64,000 bases of DNA from JBDSKH01 sp050245915 (GTDB lineage Bacteria; Actinomycetota; Actinomycetes; Actinomycetales; Microbacteriaceae), in the NCBI GenBank assembly GCA_050245915.1, contig JBFWWZ010000009.1, forward strand, positions 1-64,000, written 5' to 3'. A program made the position numbers and the translations under genes. This document shows, one piece after another, positions 31,326-40,035 of the stretch. The notes under the pieces were generated by a model. The model saw only the letters and a program-made list of their open reading frames with translations. It was not told the origin of the DNA and searched no databases. The number at the start of each line of letters is the position of its first letter. Within the stretch, counting starts at the first letter, position 1.

Positions 31326-31859
31326 TCACTCCCCGGCTTCGTCGATCAGCGCGTCCAGGTCGACGCCCATCGCCTTCAGCTTCGCGCGCTGCTGCGGCGT
31401 GACCTTCGACACGTCGCCGACGATCTTCACCGACGTCCCGGCGCCGAGACCCAGCGGGTTGCCGACGAACCCCGGCCCGGCCAGCTGCAACGGGCTGGGC
31501 CGTTCGCCGCGTCGCTCGGCCGCGATCTGCTCGGCGCGCGCCCGCGCTGCGGTGCGCGAGTCGACGGTCTCGTCCCAGAGGATCAGCACCTCCTGCGGAT
31601 CGGACCTCTCGATCAGGGCAGGCAGCACCGCGCCGGCGTGCGGCCAATGCTGCCGGTGCACGAGCGCCGTCATCGATACGGCGGTGGCCGGGATGCCGGG
31701 GGCCTCCACCACGAGCTCCATGCGGCAGTTCTGGTACAGGGCGTTGCCGTAGTACCCGGTCGCCGAGACCACCTCGGCGGTCCCGCGCACGCCGTCCTGG
31801 ATCTGCGTCGGATGGAGGAGGCCGTTGATCCCGTTCGCGAGGTCGTCGAAGAAACCCAT
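31326..31859 (-). CDS. Conserved hypothetical protein
   Basis: 177 residues. The N-terminal part (MGFFDDLANGINGLLHPTQIQDGVRGTAEV trimmed to GVRGTAEVVSATGYYG) looks beta-rich. The C-terminal VTPQQRAKLKAMGVDLDALIDEAG resembles a short oligomerisation helix found at the ends of several actinobacterial proteins. TATCCT seven bases before ATG 31859 on this strand indicates a leaderless mRNA. No functional assignment. Confidence 0.75.
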   Translation of the reverse strand: MGFFDDLANGINGLLHPTQIQDGVRGTAEVVSATGYYGNALYQNCRMELVVEAPGIPATAVSMTALVHRQHWPHAGAVLPALIERSDPQEVLILWDETVDSRTAARARAEQIAAERRGERPSPLQLAGPGFVGNPLGLGAGTSVKIVGDVSKVTPQQRAKLKAMGVDLDALIDEAGE

Positions 31860-31882
31860 GCGCGTCAGGATACGGGCAGCAC

Positions 31883-31915
31883 GAAGGGCGGGCACCCGGT
31901 GGGTACCCGCCCTTC
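31883..31915 (-). terminator. Hairpin terminator after the FAS1 gene
   Basis: Arms GAAGGGCGGG (31883-31892) and CCCGCCCTTC (31906-31915), continued inward by ACCC/GGGT after one mismatch, loop GGT. It lies 10 bases after the FAS1 stop on the minus strand. No T-run. Confidence 0.7.
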
Positions 31916-31924
31916 GCGGCCGGG

Positions 31925-32569
31925 TCACATCGCGGGCATCAGCACCGAGTCGATGAGGTACACGGTGGCGTTGGCAGTGTGGACGCCGCCGCAGATGACG
32001 TTGGCATCGTTGACCTTCAGGCTGTCACCGGAGCCGGTCACCTCGACGGTGCCGCCCTGGACGGTCGTCTGCGTTCCGGCGATCGCGTCCGGCAGGATCT
32101 GGCCGGGGACCACGTGGTACGTCAGGATCGAGCTGAGCAGCCCCGCGTTCTCCGGCAGCTTCAGCGACTCGACGGTGGCCGGGTCGAGCTTCGCGAACGC
32201 GTCGTCCACCGGCGCGAACACCGTGAACTCCGAGCCGTTCAGCGTGTCGACCAGGTTCACGTCCGGGTTCAGCTGTCCCGACACCGCGGCGACCAGCGTG
32301 GTCAGGAGCGGGTTGTTGCTGGCGGCGACCGCGACCGGATCCTGCGACATGCCGACGATGGAACCGCCGCCGTCGGGAACCTGCTCGGCGTAGGCCTCGC
32401 AGCCCGGACCGACGAGGTCGTCGAACGCGGGGTCGACCATGGGCTCCTCCACGGGAGCCGAGGTCTCGGGGTCGGCCGGGGTCTCGGTCATGGTGCAGGC
32501 GGCGAGCCCGAGCGTCGCCAGTGCGGCGATCGTGAGGGCCGCGAGCGGCCGACGTGCTGTGATGCGCAT
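31925..32569 (-). CDS. Fasciclin (FAS1) domain lipoprotein, MPT83-like
   Basis: 214 residues. Signal peptide with lipobox LGLAAC (Cys near 25), acidic linker, then one FAS1 domain: NPLLTTLVAAVSGQLN, FTVFAPVDDAFAKL, LLSSILTYHVVPGQI and a C-terminal ATVYLIDSVLMP. It should be a surface-exposed lipoprotein. In mycobacteria the FAS1 proteins MPT83/MPT70 flank dipZ and are SigK targets; here the gene is divergent from dipZ with sigK-rskA next, so the same regulon is likely. GAAAGGGA precedes ATG 32569. Confidence 0.92.
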   Translation of the reverse strand: MRITARRPLAALTIAALATLGLAACTMTETPADPETSAPVEEPMVDPAFDDLVGPGCEAYAEQVPDGGGSIVGMSQDPVAVAASNNPLLTTLVAAVSGQLNPDVNLVDTLNGSEFTVFAPVDDAFAKLDPATVESLKLPENAGLLSSILTYHVVPGQILPDAIAGTQTTVQGGTVEVTGSGDSLKVNDANVICGGVHTANATVYLIDSVLMPAM

Positions 32570-32648
32570 GGATCTATCCCTTTCGACAAATGAACGAGGA
32601 GGCCCAGATCCTCCGATGCCCCCGACTGCGGGGGCGTCTCGAGCGGGG

Positions 32649-32675
32649 TTTCGGAGCCCGCGCCGAGATGGTTGG
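32649..32675 (-). promoter_or_regulatory. SigK-like promoter for the FAS1 gene
   Basis: On the minus strand CCAACC (32675-32670), 15 bases, then CCGAAA (32654-32649). The mycobacterial SigK consensus, as I recall it, is CCATCC with -10 CCGAAT. It leaves a leader of roughly 70 bases before ATG 32569. Confidence 0.5.
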
Positions 32676-32689
32676 GTCGGGCAGGATTT

Positions 32690-32717
32690 CCCACCCGCTC
32701 CGCCTCCCGCTCCGAAG
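32690..32717 (+). promoter_or_regulatory. SigK-like promoter for dipZ
   Basis: CCCACC (32690-32695), 16 bases, CCGAAG (32712-32717), 8 bases before ATG 32726. Same CCGAA -10 core as the FAS1 and sigK upstream regions. Confidence 0.45.
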
Positions 32718-32725
32718 AAGCGGGC

Positions 32726-34450
32726 ATGTCGATCTCGCTCGTCCTCATCGGTCTGCTCGGTGGCCTGGTCACCGGCATCTCGCCCTGCATCCTCCCGGTG
32801 CTGCCGGTGGTGTTCTTCTCGGGGGGCGCGCAGAGCGCGCGCGGTCTCGACGGAGAGCAGACGCCGGTCTCGCGCTGGCGGCCGTTCGTCGTCATCGCCG
32901 GCCTCGTGCTGAGTTTCACGCTGGTGACGCTGGCCGGCTCGCTGCTGCTGGCGCTGCTCAACCTGCCGCAGGATGTGCTGCGCTGGGCCGGGATCGTGGT
33001 GCTGATCATCATCGGCGTCGGGCTCATCGTGCCGCGCTTCCAGCACCTTCTCGAGAAGCCGTTCTCGCTGATCCCGCAGCGGCACGTCGGCACGGAGCGC
33101 AATGGCTTCGTGCTCGGGTTCGCGCTCGGCGCCGTGTATGTGCCCTGTGCCGGGCCGGTGCTGGCGGCGATCACGGTCGCCGGCTCGACCGGCCGCATCG
33201 GCATCGACACGGTCGTGCTGACGGTGTCGTTCGCGATCGGCGCCGCCGTGCCACTGCTGATCTTCGCGCTTGCCGGGCGCGCCATCGCCGAACGCATCAA
33301 GGCGTTCCGCAAGCGCCAGAACGCGATCCGCATCACCGGCGGCGTGGTGATGATCGCTCTTGCGGTCGGACTGGTGTTCAACGTGCCGCAGCTGCTGCAG
33401 CGCCTCGTGCCGGACTACACCAGCGGCATCCAGGAGACCCTGTCGGAGTCGGACGAGGTGCAGCAGGCGCTCGACCTCGGCGGCCTCGAGAACGACGAGA
33501 ACAAAGACCTCGACCTGTGCAGCAACGGGGGATCCGAGCTCGAGAGCTGCGGAACGGCGCCGTCGATCAAGGGCATCACCGCGTGGGTGAACACGCCGGG
33601 CGGTGAGGCCGTCGACCTGGCCGACCTGCGGGGCAAGGTGGTGCTCGTCGACTTCTGGACCTACGCGTGCATCAACTGCCAGCGCTCCCTGCCCCATGTG
33701 ACCGCCTGGTACGACGCCTATCACGACGCCGGGCTGGAGGTCATCGGCATCCACTCTCCCGAGTACGCGTTCGAGAAAGAGCAGCGCAACGTGGAGCAGG
33801 GGGTGCGGACCTTCGGCATCGACTACCCGGTGGCGCTGGACAACTCCCTGGCGACCTGGACCAACTACCGCAATCGATACTGGCCGGCGAGCTACCTGAT
33901 CGACGCCGACGGCGTGGTGCGCCACATCCAGTTCGGCGAGGGCGGCTACGACACCACCGAGCGGCTGATCCGCGAACTGCTGCAGGATGCCGACCCCGGC
34001 GTCCAGCTCCCCGGCGCCACCGCGGTGGAGGACGACACCCCCGAAGACGGTTCCACCACCCCGGAGACGTACCTCAGCGCCGGCAAGGAAGTGAACTTCG
34101 GCGGCGACGAGACGTACACGGCGGGCACGCTCGAGTTCACCTACCCCGCCGAGCAGGAGCGCGACACCTTCGCGCTCGACGGTGCATGGACCATCGACTT
34201 CCAGGGCGCCACCCCCGCGCGCGGCGACGCCGGCATCCGGTTGCGGTACACGGCCACGCAGGAGGTGAGGATGGTGCTCGGCGGTGAAGGGACGGTGACC
34301 TTCCGCGTCGACGGGGGCGCGCCGCAGACGATCGAGGTGAGCGGCTCGCCGGACTCGTACCCGTTGCTCGAGCTCGACGGCGCCGACACGGGCGAGATCG
34401 AGGTGACGGTGCCGCCCGGGGTCACCGCGTACTCGTTCACCTTCGGGTAG
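32726..34450 (+). CDS. dipZ: DipZ: CcdA-type membrane domain fused to a thioredoxin-like domain
   Basis: 574 residues. N-terminal CcdA/DsbD-like membrane domain of six helices, with its redox Cys in GISPCILPVLPVV (about 18-30) and VYVPCAGPVLAAI (about 142-154). After about residue 285, a periplasmic TlpA-like thioredoxin domain with active site TYACINCQRS (about 312-321), then a C-terminal beta-rich carbohydrate-module-like domain (about 440-574). It carries electrons across the membrane for extracytoplasmic disulfide reduction or cytochrome c maturation. ATG 32726 starts directly at the first helix. Divergent from the FAS1 lipoprotein. Confidence 0.94.
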   Translation: MSISLVLIGLLGGLVTGISPCILPVLPVVFFSGGAQSARGLDGEQTPVSRWRPFVVIAGLVLSFTLVTLAGSLLLALLNLPQDVLRWAGIVVLIIIGVGLIVPRFQHLLEKPFSLIPQRHVGTERNGFVLGFALGAVYVPCAGPVLAAITVAGSTGRIGIDTVVLTVSFAIGAAVPLLIFALAGRAIAERIKAFRKRQNAIRITGGVVMIALAVGLVFNVPQLLQRLVPDYTSGIQETLSESDEVQQALDLGGLENDENKDLDLCSNGGSELESCGTAPSIKGITAWVNTPGGEAVDLADLRGKVVLVDFWTYACINCQRSLPHVTAWYDAYHDAGLEVIGIHSPEYAFEKEQRNVEQGVRTFGIDYPVALDNSLATWTNYRNRYWPASYLIDADGVVRHIQFGEGGYDTTERLIRELLQDADPGVQLPGATAVEDDTPEDGSTTPETYLSAGKEVNFGGDETYTAGTLEFTYPAEQERDTFALDGAWTIDFQGATPARGDAGIRLRYTATQEVRMVLGGEGTVTFRVDGGAPQTIEVSGSPDSYPLLELDGADTGEIEVTVPPGVTAYSFTFG

Positions 34451-34483
34451 GCAAACGGCCCGGCGGTCCGCGCCGAACACTGT

Positions 34484-34525
34484 CCGACCCGGGCGTCCGC
34501 AACCCAGATGCGGCGCCCGGGTCGG
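34484..34525 (+). terminator. Strong hairpin terminator after dipZ
   Basis: Perfect 12-base arms CCGACCCGGGCG (34484-34495) and CGCCCGGGTCGG (34514-34525), extended inward by CCGC/GCGG. No T-tract. Separates dipZ from sigK. Confidence 0.75.
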
Positions 34526-34552
34526 CAAACCAGGGGGCGTCAGGCTCCGAAC
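34526..34552 (+). promoter_or_regulatory. SigK-like promoter for sigK-rskA
   Basis: CAAACC (34526-34531), 15 bases, CCGAAC (34547-34552). Same spacing and CCGAA core as the FAS1 upstream motif, suggesting autoregulation. It leaves a leader of about 29 bases before ATG 34588. Confidence 0.45.
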
Positions 34553-34587
34553 GACTCATGACCCGGACACCCTCAAGGTGGTGTGAC

Positions 34588-35187
34588 ATGCTTCAGCTTG
34601 TGCCTCGCGAACACGACGACGATGTGGAAGATCCCACATCCCTCGTGACCAGTGAAGACCTGCTGACGCGCGTCGCCCAGGGCGATCGGGCCGCATTCGC
34701 CGAACTGTACGACCGCACGGCGCCTCGGGTCTTCGGACTCGTCAAGCGTCTGCTGCGCGACCACAGCCAGTCCGAAGAGGTGACGCAGGAGATCTTCCTC
34801 GAGATCTGGCAGAACGCCACCCGGTACGAACCCGGCAAGGGCGGCGCGATCGCGTGGATGCTCACCATGACGCACCGCAGGGCGGTCGACCGGATCCGTG
34901 CGTCGCAGGCGAGCCGCGACCGGGATGTGCGGGTCGGCATCCGGGATTACGCCCCCGAGTTCGACTCGGTGGCCGAGAACGTCGAAGTCCAGATCGAGAG
35001 CGAGAGGGTGAAGGAGGCCATGACGCGTTTGACCGAACTGCAGCGCCAGGCCGTCACCCTGGCGTATTTCGGCGGGTTCAGCCACAGTGAGGTGTCGGCG
35101 ATGCTGAAGGTGCCGATCGGCACCGTGAAGACGCGGCTGCGCGACGGGATGATCCGGTTGCGCGATGAACTGGGGGTGACCTCATGA
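34588..35187 (+). CDS. sigK: ECF sigma factor SigK
   Basis: 199 residues. Region 2: DRAAFAELYDRTAPRVFGLVKRLL and EEVTQEIFLEIWQNATRYEPGKG, with the -10-recognition part WMLTMTHRRAVDRIRA. Region 4: RLTELQRQAVTLAYFGGFSHSEVS and the HTH LKVPIGTVKTRLRDGM. ATG 34588 is chosen for AAGGTGG upstream; an ATG at 34558 would add ten residues. It overlaps rskA (ATGA). Adjacent FAS1 and dipZ genes match the mycobacterial SigK regulon. Confidence 0.92.
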   Translation: MLQLVPREHDDDVEDPTSLVTSEDLLTRVAQGDRAAFAELYDRTAPRVFGLVKRLLRDHSQSEEVTQEIFLEIWQNATRYEPGKGGAIAWMLTMTHRRAVDRIRASQASRDRDVRVGIRDYAPEFDSVAENVEVQIESERVKEAMTRLTELQRQAVTLAYFGGFSHSEVSAMLKVPIGTVKTRLRDGMIRLRDELGVTS

Positions 35188-35945
35188 GCGACCCGCAGAA
35201 CGCATCGGGCGCCTACGCGCTGAACGCGCTGAGCGCCGAGGAGCGCGCCGAGTTCGAGGCCGCGCTCGCCGGCTCCGAGCAGCTGCGCACCGAGGCGACC
35301 GAGCTGGTGGATACCGCGGTCGAGCTCGGACTGTCGGTGGCGCCCGAGCAGCCCCCGGCTTCGCTGCGCGCCTCGATCCTCGACGCCGTCGCGGCGACGC
35401 CGCAGCTTCCCCCGATCTCGGCGGCCGAGCCCGCGGCAGAGACCCGTGCCGAGACCCCCGCCGAGCGCAAGGCCCGCAGCCGCTGGACCACGCCGCTGGT
35501 GCGGCTGGGTGCCGTCGCGGCATCCATCGTCCTGATCGTGGGGCTCGGGTTCACGGTGCGCGCCGGGTTGCAGGCGCAGAGCGACATGGCCACCGCGTCG
35601 CAGATCAACGAGATCCAGGCCGCCGACGACTACCAGCGGCAGACCGTGGATGTCGAGGGCGGCGGGAGCGCGACGGCGGTGTGGTCGGGGCAGCTGCGCC
35701 GCGCCGCGCTGATCATCGACGGCTGGAACCAGCTGCCGCCGGGCAGCACCTACGAGCTCTGGTACATGGACGCCGCCGGTGCGGCGACCCCGGCGGGCAC
35801 GTTCGATGTCGGCGACGACGGCGCGCACAGCATCGTGCTGGCGGGCACGATGGATGCCGGGGACACCATCGGCGTGACGGTCGAGCCTGCGGGCGGGTCG
35901 GCGACGCCGTCCGACGAGGTGGTCGTCGTCATCGAGACGGCGTGA
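35184..35945 (+). CDS. rskA: Anti-sigma factor RskA
   Basis: 253 residues. The N-terminal cytosolic sigma-binding helices begin SGAYALNALSAEERAEFEAAL, followed by a Pro/Ala-rich linker, one membrane helix (about 110-130: LGAVAASIVLIVGLGF) and an extracytoplasmic RskA domain with LIIDGWNQLPPGSTYELWYMD-type core (about 173-193). It holds SigK at the membrane until regulated proteolysis releases it. One base separates its stop from the convergent pstB stop. Confidence 0.93.
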   Translation: MSDPQNASGAYALNALSAEERAEFEAALAGSEQLRTEATELVDTAVELGLSVAPEQPPASLRASILDAVAATPQLPPISAAEPAAETRAETPAERKARSRWTTPLVRLGAVAASIVLIVGLGFTVRAGLQAQSDMATASQINEIQAADDYQRQTVDVEGGGSATAVWSGQLRRAALIIDGWNQLPPGSTYELWYMDAAGAATPAGTFDVGDDGAHSIVLAGTMDAGDTIGVTVEPAGGSATPSDEVVVVIETA

Positions 35946-35946
35946 C

Positions 35947-36726
35947 CTACCCGAACTTGCCGGAGACGTAGTCCTCGGTCGCCTGCACGCTCGGCTTGCT
36001 GAAGATCGTGGTGGTGTCGTCGTACTCGATCAGCTTGCCGGGCTTGCCGGTGCCGGCGATGTTGAAGAAGGCCGTCTTGTCCGACACCCGGCTCGCCTGC
36101 TGCATGTTGTGGGTGACGATGACGATCGTGTAGTCCTGCTTGAGGTCCTCGATGAGGTCCTCGATCGCGAGGGTCGAGATCGGGTCGAGGGCCGAGCACG
36201 GCTCGTCCATCAGGATGACGTCGGGCTTCACCGCGATGGCCCGCGCGATGCAGAGCCGCTGCTGCTGTCCGCCCGACAGGCCCGAGCCTGGCTTGTCGAG
36301 GCGGTCCTTCACCTCGTTCCACAGGTTCGCGCCCTGCAGCGACTTCTCGACCAGGTCGTCGGCGTCGGGCTTGCTGATCCGGCGGTTGTTGAGCTTCACG
36401 CCGGCGAGCACGTTCTCGCGGATCGACATCGTCGGGAACGGGTTGGGCCGCTGGAACACCATCCCGACCTGCCGGCGCACCAGCACCGGGTCGACGCCGG
36501 GGCCGTACAGGTTGTTGCCGTCGATCAGCACCTCGCCGTCGACGCGCGCGCCCGGAATGACCTCGTGCATGCGGTTCAGCGTGCGGATGAAGGTCGACTT
36601 GCCGCAGCCGGACGGGCCGATGAGCGCGGTGACGGAACGGGGTTCGATGGTCAGCGAGACGCCTTCGACGGCCAGGAAGCTGCCGTAGTAGACGTCGAGA
36701 TCGCGGACTTCGATGCGCTTGGACAC
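35947..36726 (-). CDS. pstB: Phosphate ABC transporter ATPase
   Basis: 259 residues. Walker A GPSGCGKST is near 37-45, Q-loop FQRPNPFP near 90-97, signature LSGGQQQR near 149-156, Walker B VILMDEPCSALDP near 169-181, switch His THNMQQA near 206. Energises phosphate uptake with PstA, PstC and PstS. GTG 36726 is the start. Last gene of pstSCAB, with 28 bases between it and pstA. Confidence 0.97.
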   Translation of the reverse strand: MSKRIEVRDLDVYYGSFLAVEGVSLTIEPRSVTALIGPSGCGKSTFIRTLNRMHEVIPGARVDGEVLIDGNNLYGPGVDPVLVRRQVGMVFQRPNPFPTMSIRENVLAGVKLNNRRISKPDADDLVEKSLQGANLWNEVKDRLDKPGSGLSGGQQQRLCIARAIAVKPDVILMDEPCSALDPISTLAIEDLIEDLKQDYTIVIVTHNMQQASRVSDKTAFFNIAGTGKPGKLIEYDDTTTIFSKPSVQATEDYVSGKFG

Positions 36727-36754
36727 GTTCTTCGCTTTCGGTGGGGTTCGGGCG

Positions 36755-37816
36755 TCAGCGGGAGAGCTTCGGCGAGAAGAAGTACGAGACGACGCGCGCG
36801 ATGACGTTCAGCAGCGCGACGATCAGGATGAGGGTGAGCGCCCCGGCCCAGGCGCGCTCGATGTAGAACTCGGCCTCGGTGCCGGGGCTGACGTACTGGT
36901 TGTAGACGAACACCGGCAGGCTCATCATGCGTTCGGCGAACGGGTTGTAGTTCATGCTCGTCGTGAACCCGGCGACGATCAGCAGCGGCGCCGTCTCGCC
37001 GATCACCCGCGAGATGGAGAGCATGATGCCGGTGGTGATGCCGGCCACCGAGGTGGGGAGCACGATCCGCACGATCGTCAGCCATTTCGGCACACCGAGC
37101 GCGTACGAGGCCTCCCGCAGCTCGTTGGGGACGAGCTTCAGGATCTCCTCGCTGGAGCGCACCACGACCGGGATCATCAGGATCGACAGCGCGACGGATC
37201 CGGCGAAGCCCATCTTCACGCCCTCGCCGAACAGGATGACGAAGAACGCGTAGGTCGCCAGCCCGGCCACGATCGACGGGATGCCGGTCATGACGTCGAC
37301 GAGGAACGTGATGCCGCGGGCGAGGCGACCGGTGCCGTACTCGACCAGGTAGATCGCGGTCATCAGCCCGACCGGGATGGAGATGAGCGCCGCGAGGCCC
37401 GTGATCTCGAGGGTGCCGACGATGGCGTGCAGCGCACCGCCGCCTTCGCCGACGACGTTCCGCATCGAGCTGTTGAGGAACGTGCCGTTCAGCAGCGTGC
37501 CGAGACCGTACTGCAGCACCGTCTCGAGCAGCCAGACGAGCGGGATCAGCGCGATGACGAACGCGGAGGTCACCAGCGAGGTGACCAGCCGGTCGGTGGC
37601 CTGCCGGAGACCTTCGACGAGCAGCGCGATCACGAAGTTCAGCACCACGAACGCGATGACGCCGAGGATGACGGCGCCGATCCAGTTCGGCTCGCCCTGC
37701 GACAGGATGAGGTCGCCGATCACGAAGACCGCGAGACTTCCGGCGAGCATCGCCCACGGCGCCGCCTTCGGCAGCTTGCCGGCGGTGAGGGTGTTGGCCA
37801 CGGGGGTCGCAGTCAT
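36755..37816 (-). CDS. pstA: Phosphate ABC transporter permease PstA
   Basis: 353 residues with an N-terminal cytosolic tail and about six to eight helices. The binding-protein-dependent transport signature EASYALGVPKWLTIVRIVLP lies near 250-269. LEITGLAALISIPVGLMTAIYL and VIGETAPLLIVAG are typical PstA segments. ATG 37816 shares one base with the pstC stop (TGATG), implying coupled translation. Confidence 0.96.
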   Translation of the reverse strand: MTATPVANTLTAGKLPKAAPWAMLAGSLAVFVIGDLILSQGEPNWIGAVILGVIAFVVLNFVIALLVEGLRQATDRLVTSLVTSAFVIALIPLVWLLETVLQYGLGTLLNGTFLNSSMRNVVGEGGGALHAIVGTLEITGLAALISIPVGLMTAIYLVEYGTGRLARGITFLVDVMTGIPSIVAGLATYAFFVILFGEGVKMGFAGSVALSILMIPVVVRSSEEILKLVPNELREASYALGVPKWLTIVRIVLPTSVAGITTGIMLSISRVIGETAPLLIVAGFTTSMNYNPFAERMMSLPVFVYNQYVSPGTEAEFYIERAWAGALTLILIVALLNVIARVVSYFFSPKLSR

Positions 37817-38754
37817 CAGTTCGCTCCGGAGAACGCCTTGCGGCGGTTGACGACCGCGCGCGCGATCGAGTTCACGAGGAAGGTGATCACGAACAGGATG
37901 AGTCCCGTCGCGATCAGCACGTTGACCCCGATCCCGTGGGCCTCGGGGTAGTTGAGTGCGATGTTGGAGGCGATCGTCGACGGGTTCTGCGAGCTGGTCA
38001 GCACGAACGTGATGATCGCCGCCGGCGACAGCACCATGGCGACCGCCATCGTCTCGCCGAGAGCACGGCCGAGGCCGAGCATCGCCGCCGACACGATGCC
38101 GGAGCGCCCGAACGGCAGGACGGCGGTGCGGATCATCTCCCACCGGGTGGCGCCGAGGGCGAGCGCGGCCTCCTCGTGCAGGGTCGGGGTCTGCAGGAAG
38201 ATCTCGCGGCAGAGGGCGGTGATGATCGGCAGGATCATGACGGCGAGCACGATGCCGACGGTCAGGATGGTGCGGCCCGTCCCCGAGACGGGCGGCGCGA
38301 ACAGCGGGATCCACCCGGCATTGGTGACCAGCCAGTCGTACACAGGCTGGATGGCGGGGGCCAGCACGCGGCCGCCCCACAGCCCGAAGACCACCGACGG
38401 CACCGCCGCCAGCAGATCGATGATGTAGCCGAGGCCCAGCGCGAGCCGTCGCGGGGCGTAGTGGGAGATGAAGAGCGCGATGCCGATGGCGAGCGGCACG
38501 GCGAGCACGAGGGCGATCGCGGCTGCCCAGACCGTCCCGAAGATGAGCGGCCAGACGTAGGCCCAGAAGCTGTCAGGGGACCCCTTGATCTCCGCTGGAT
38601 CGGCTACGAACGCGGGGAGGCTCTGCGCCACCAGGAAGATCGCGACGGCGGCCAGGATGACCAGGATGAGACTTCCGGCGAAGGTCGCGCCACCGCGGAA
38701 GATGCGGTCTGCGGGCCGCTGCTTGGCGCGGATCCGGGCCGGTGCGGTGGTCAT
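37816..38754 (-). CDS. pstC: Phosphate ABC transporter permease PstC
   Basis: 312 residues, six helices. PstC features: FGTVWAAAIALVLAVPLAIGIALF, LLAAVPSVVFGLWG, and the EAA loop EEAALALGATRWEMIRTAVLP near 190-210, then GLGRALGETMAVAMV. Forms the channel with PstA. Separated from pstS by a strong hairpin, which would make pstS more abundant than the membrane parts. Confidence 0.96.
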   Translation of the reverse strand: MTTAPARIRAKQRPADRIFRGGATFAGSLILVILAAVAIFLVAQSLPAFVADPAEIKGSPDSFWAYVWPLIFGTVWAAAIALVLAVPLAIGIALFISHYAPRRLALGLGYIIDLLAAVPSVVFGLWGGRVLAPAIQPVYDWLVTNAGWIPLFAPPVSGTGRTILTVGIVLAVMILPIITALCREIFLQTPTLHEEAALALGATRWEMIRTAVLPFGRSGIVSAAMLGLGRALGETMAVAMVLSPAAIITFVLTSSQNPSTIASNIALNYPEAHGIGVNVLIATGLILFVITFLVNSIARAVVNRRKAFSGAN

Positions 38755-38790
38755 GCTCGGTGGGGGTCCTTGTCGTCAGTGGTGCTCAGT

Positions 38791-38841
38791 CTGTCGGGCT
38801 GCGACCCCCCGTGCAACGGCACGGGGAGCGCAGCCCGACAG
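38791..38841 (-). terminator. Attenuating hairpin between pstS and pstC
   Basis: Outer arms CTGTCGGGCTGCG (38791-38803) and CGCAGCCCGACAG (38829-38841), inner CCCCGTG/CACGGGG. It lies 15 bases after the pstS stop in the transcription direction. Partial termination or mRNA stabilisation here would set excess PstS over PstCAB. Confidence 0.75.
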
Positions 38842-38855
38842 TGGTGGAGCCGGTG

Positions 38856-39941
38856 CTACTTGACGGCCTCGAGGGCCGCGGCGACCTTCGCCGACAGGTC
38901 CTCCGAGAGCGGCGCGGCGCCGGCCGCGTCAGCGGCGACCTGCTGGCCCTCGGCGCTCGTGATGTAGCCGATGTAGGCCTTCACGAGCTCGCCCTGCGCC
39001 GCATCCGCGTACTCGCTGCAGACGATGCTGTAGGAGACGAGGACCAGCGGGTAGTGCGACGGGTCGGTGGTGGTGCGGTCCAGCGCGAAGGCGATGTCGT
39101 TCGCGTCGCGACCCTCGACCAGCGGGGACTCGGCGACGACCGCGGCGGCCGCCTCCGGCGAGTAGCCGACGAACTCGTCGCCGACCTTGATCTTCGCGAT
39201 GCCGAGGTCACCGGCCTTCGACGCGTCGGCGTAGCCGATGGTGTTCGTGCCGTTGGTGACAGCGTCGACGACACCCGAGGTGCCCTGCGCGGCCTCACCC
39301 GTCTGGTACGGGAAGGCGTCTGCCGCCTTCTGGTCCCAGACCTCCGGGGCGACCTTGTTCAGGTAGTCCGCGAAGTTCTTGGTGGTGCCGGAGTCGTCGG
39401 AACGGTGCACCGCGGTGATGCTCGCCGCCGGGAGCGTGACGCCCTCGTTCAGCGCGGCGATCGCCGGGTCGTCCCACGAGGTGATGTCGCCCTTGAAGAT
39501 GTGAGCGAGGGTGGCCGCGTCGAGGTTCAGCTCGTCCACGCCCTCGATGTTGAAGATGACCGCGATCGGGGAGATGTAGGTCGGCAGGTCGTACGCGGTG
39601 GCGCCGTCGGCGCAGCCGGCGAACGTGCCCGCGAGCTCATCGTCGTTCAGAGCGGAGTCCGAGCCGGCCCAGTCCGAGCCGCCGGCGATGAAGGTCTCGC
39701 GACCCGCACCCGACCCGGTCGGGTCGTAGGTGATGTCGACGTCGGGGTTGGCGGTCTGGAAGGCCGCGATCCAGGCCTCCTGAGCCGAGCCCTGCGCCGA
39801 CGAGCCGGCGCCGACGAGGGTGCCGGAGAGCGAACTGGGGGTCTCGTCGCCGGTGCCGCCTTCGTTCGCGGCGCACGAGCTGAGGGCGAAAGCCCCCGCG
39901 AGGGCGATGGCGCCGATGGCGCCAAAGCGGGTGATCTTCAC
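38856..39941 (-). CDS. pstS: Phosphate-binding lipoprotein PstS
   Basis: 361 residues. Signal peptide with lipobox ALSSC (Cys near 23), then the periplasmic-binding fold with phosphate loops LVGAGSSAQGSAQEAWI, TYDPTGSGAGRETFI, SDWAGSDSAL and HRSDDSGTTKNFADYL. GTG 39941 is preceded by GAAGGGAAC. First gene of pstSCAB; a PHO box lies about 100 bases upstream. Confidence 0.96.
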   Translation of the reverse strand: MKITRFGAIGAIALAGAFALSSCAANEGGTGDETPSSLSGTLVGAGSSAQGSAQEAWIAAFQTANPDVDITYDPTGSGAGRETFIAGGSDWAGSDSALNDDELAGTFAGCADGATAYDLPTYISPIAVIFNIEGVDELNLDAATLAHIFKGDITSWDDPAIAALNEGVTLPAASITAVHRSDDSGTTKNFADYLNKVAPEVWDQKAADAFPYQTGEAAQGTSGVVDAVTNGTNTIGYADASKAGDLGIAKIKVGDEFVGYSPEAAAAVVAESPLVEGRDANDIAFALDRTTTDPSHYPLVLVSYSIVCSEYADAAQGELVKAYIGYITSAEGQQVAADAAGAAPLSEDLSAKVAAALEAVK

Positions 39942-40035
39942 TGTGTTCCCTTCGGGAATGCTGGTGTTGGGGATGAGGCTCGCTGCGAGCCCGTCCCGAC
40001 ACTACGAACGCGGCGTGACCAGCCTCTGCGGGGCC

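Noticed and set aside
31925..34528. Very long minus-strand frame spanning dipZ antisense and the FAS1 gene
   Set aside because: Only the last 214 codons (from ATG 32569) are FAS1. The upstream part is low-complexity His/Arg/Asp antisense of dipZ, which has clear domains.
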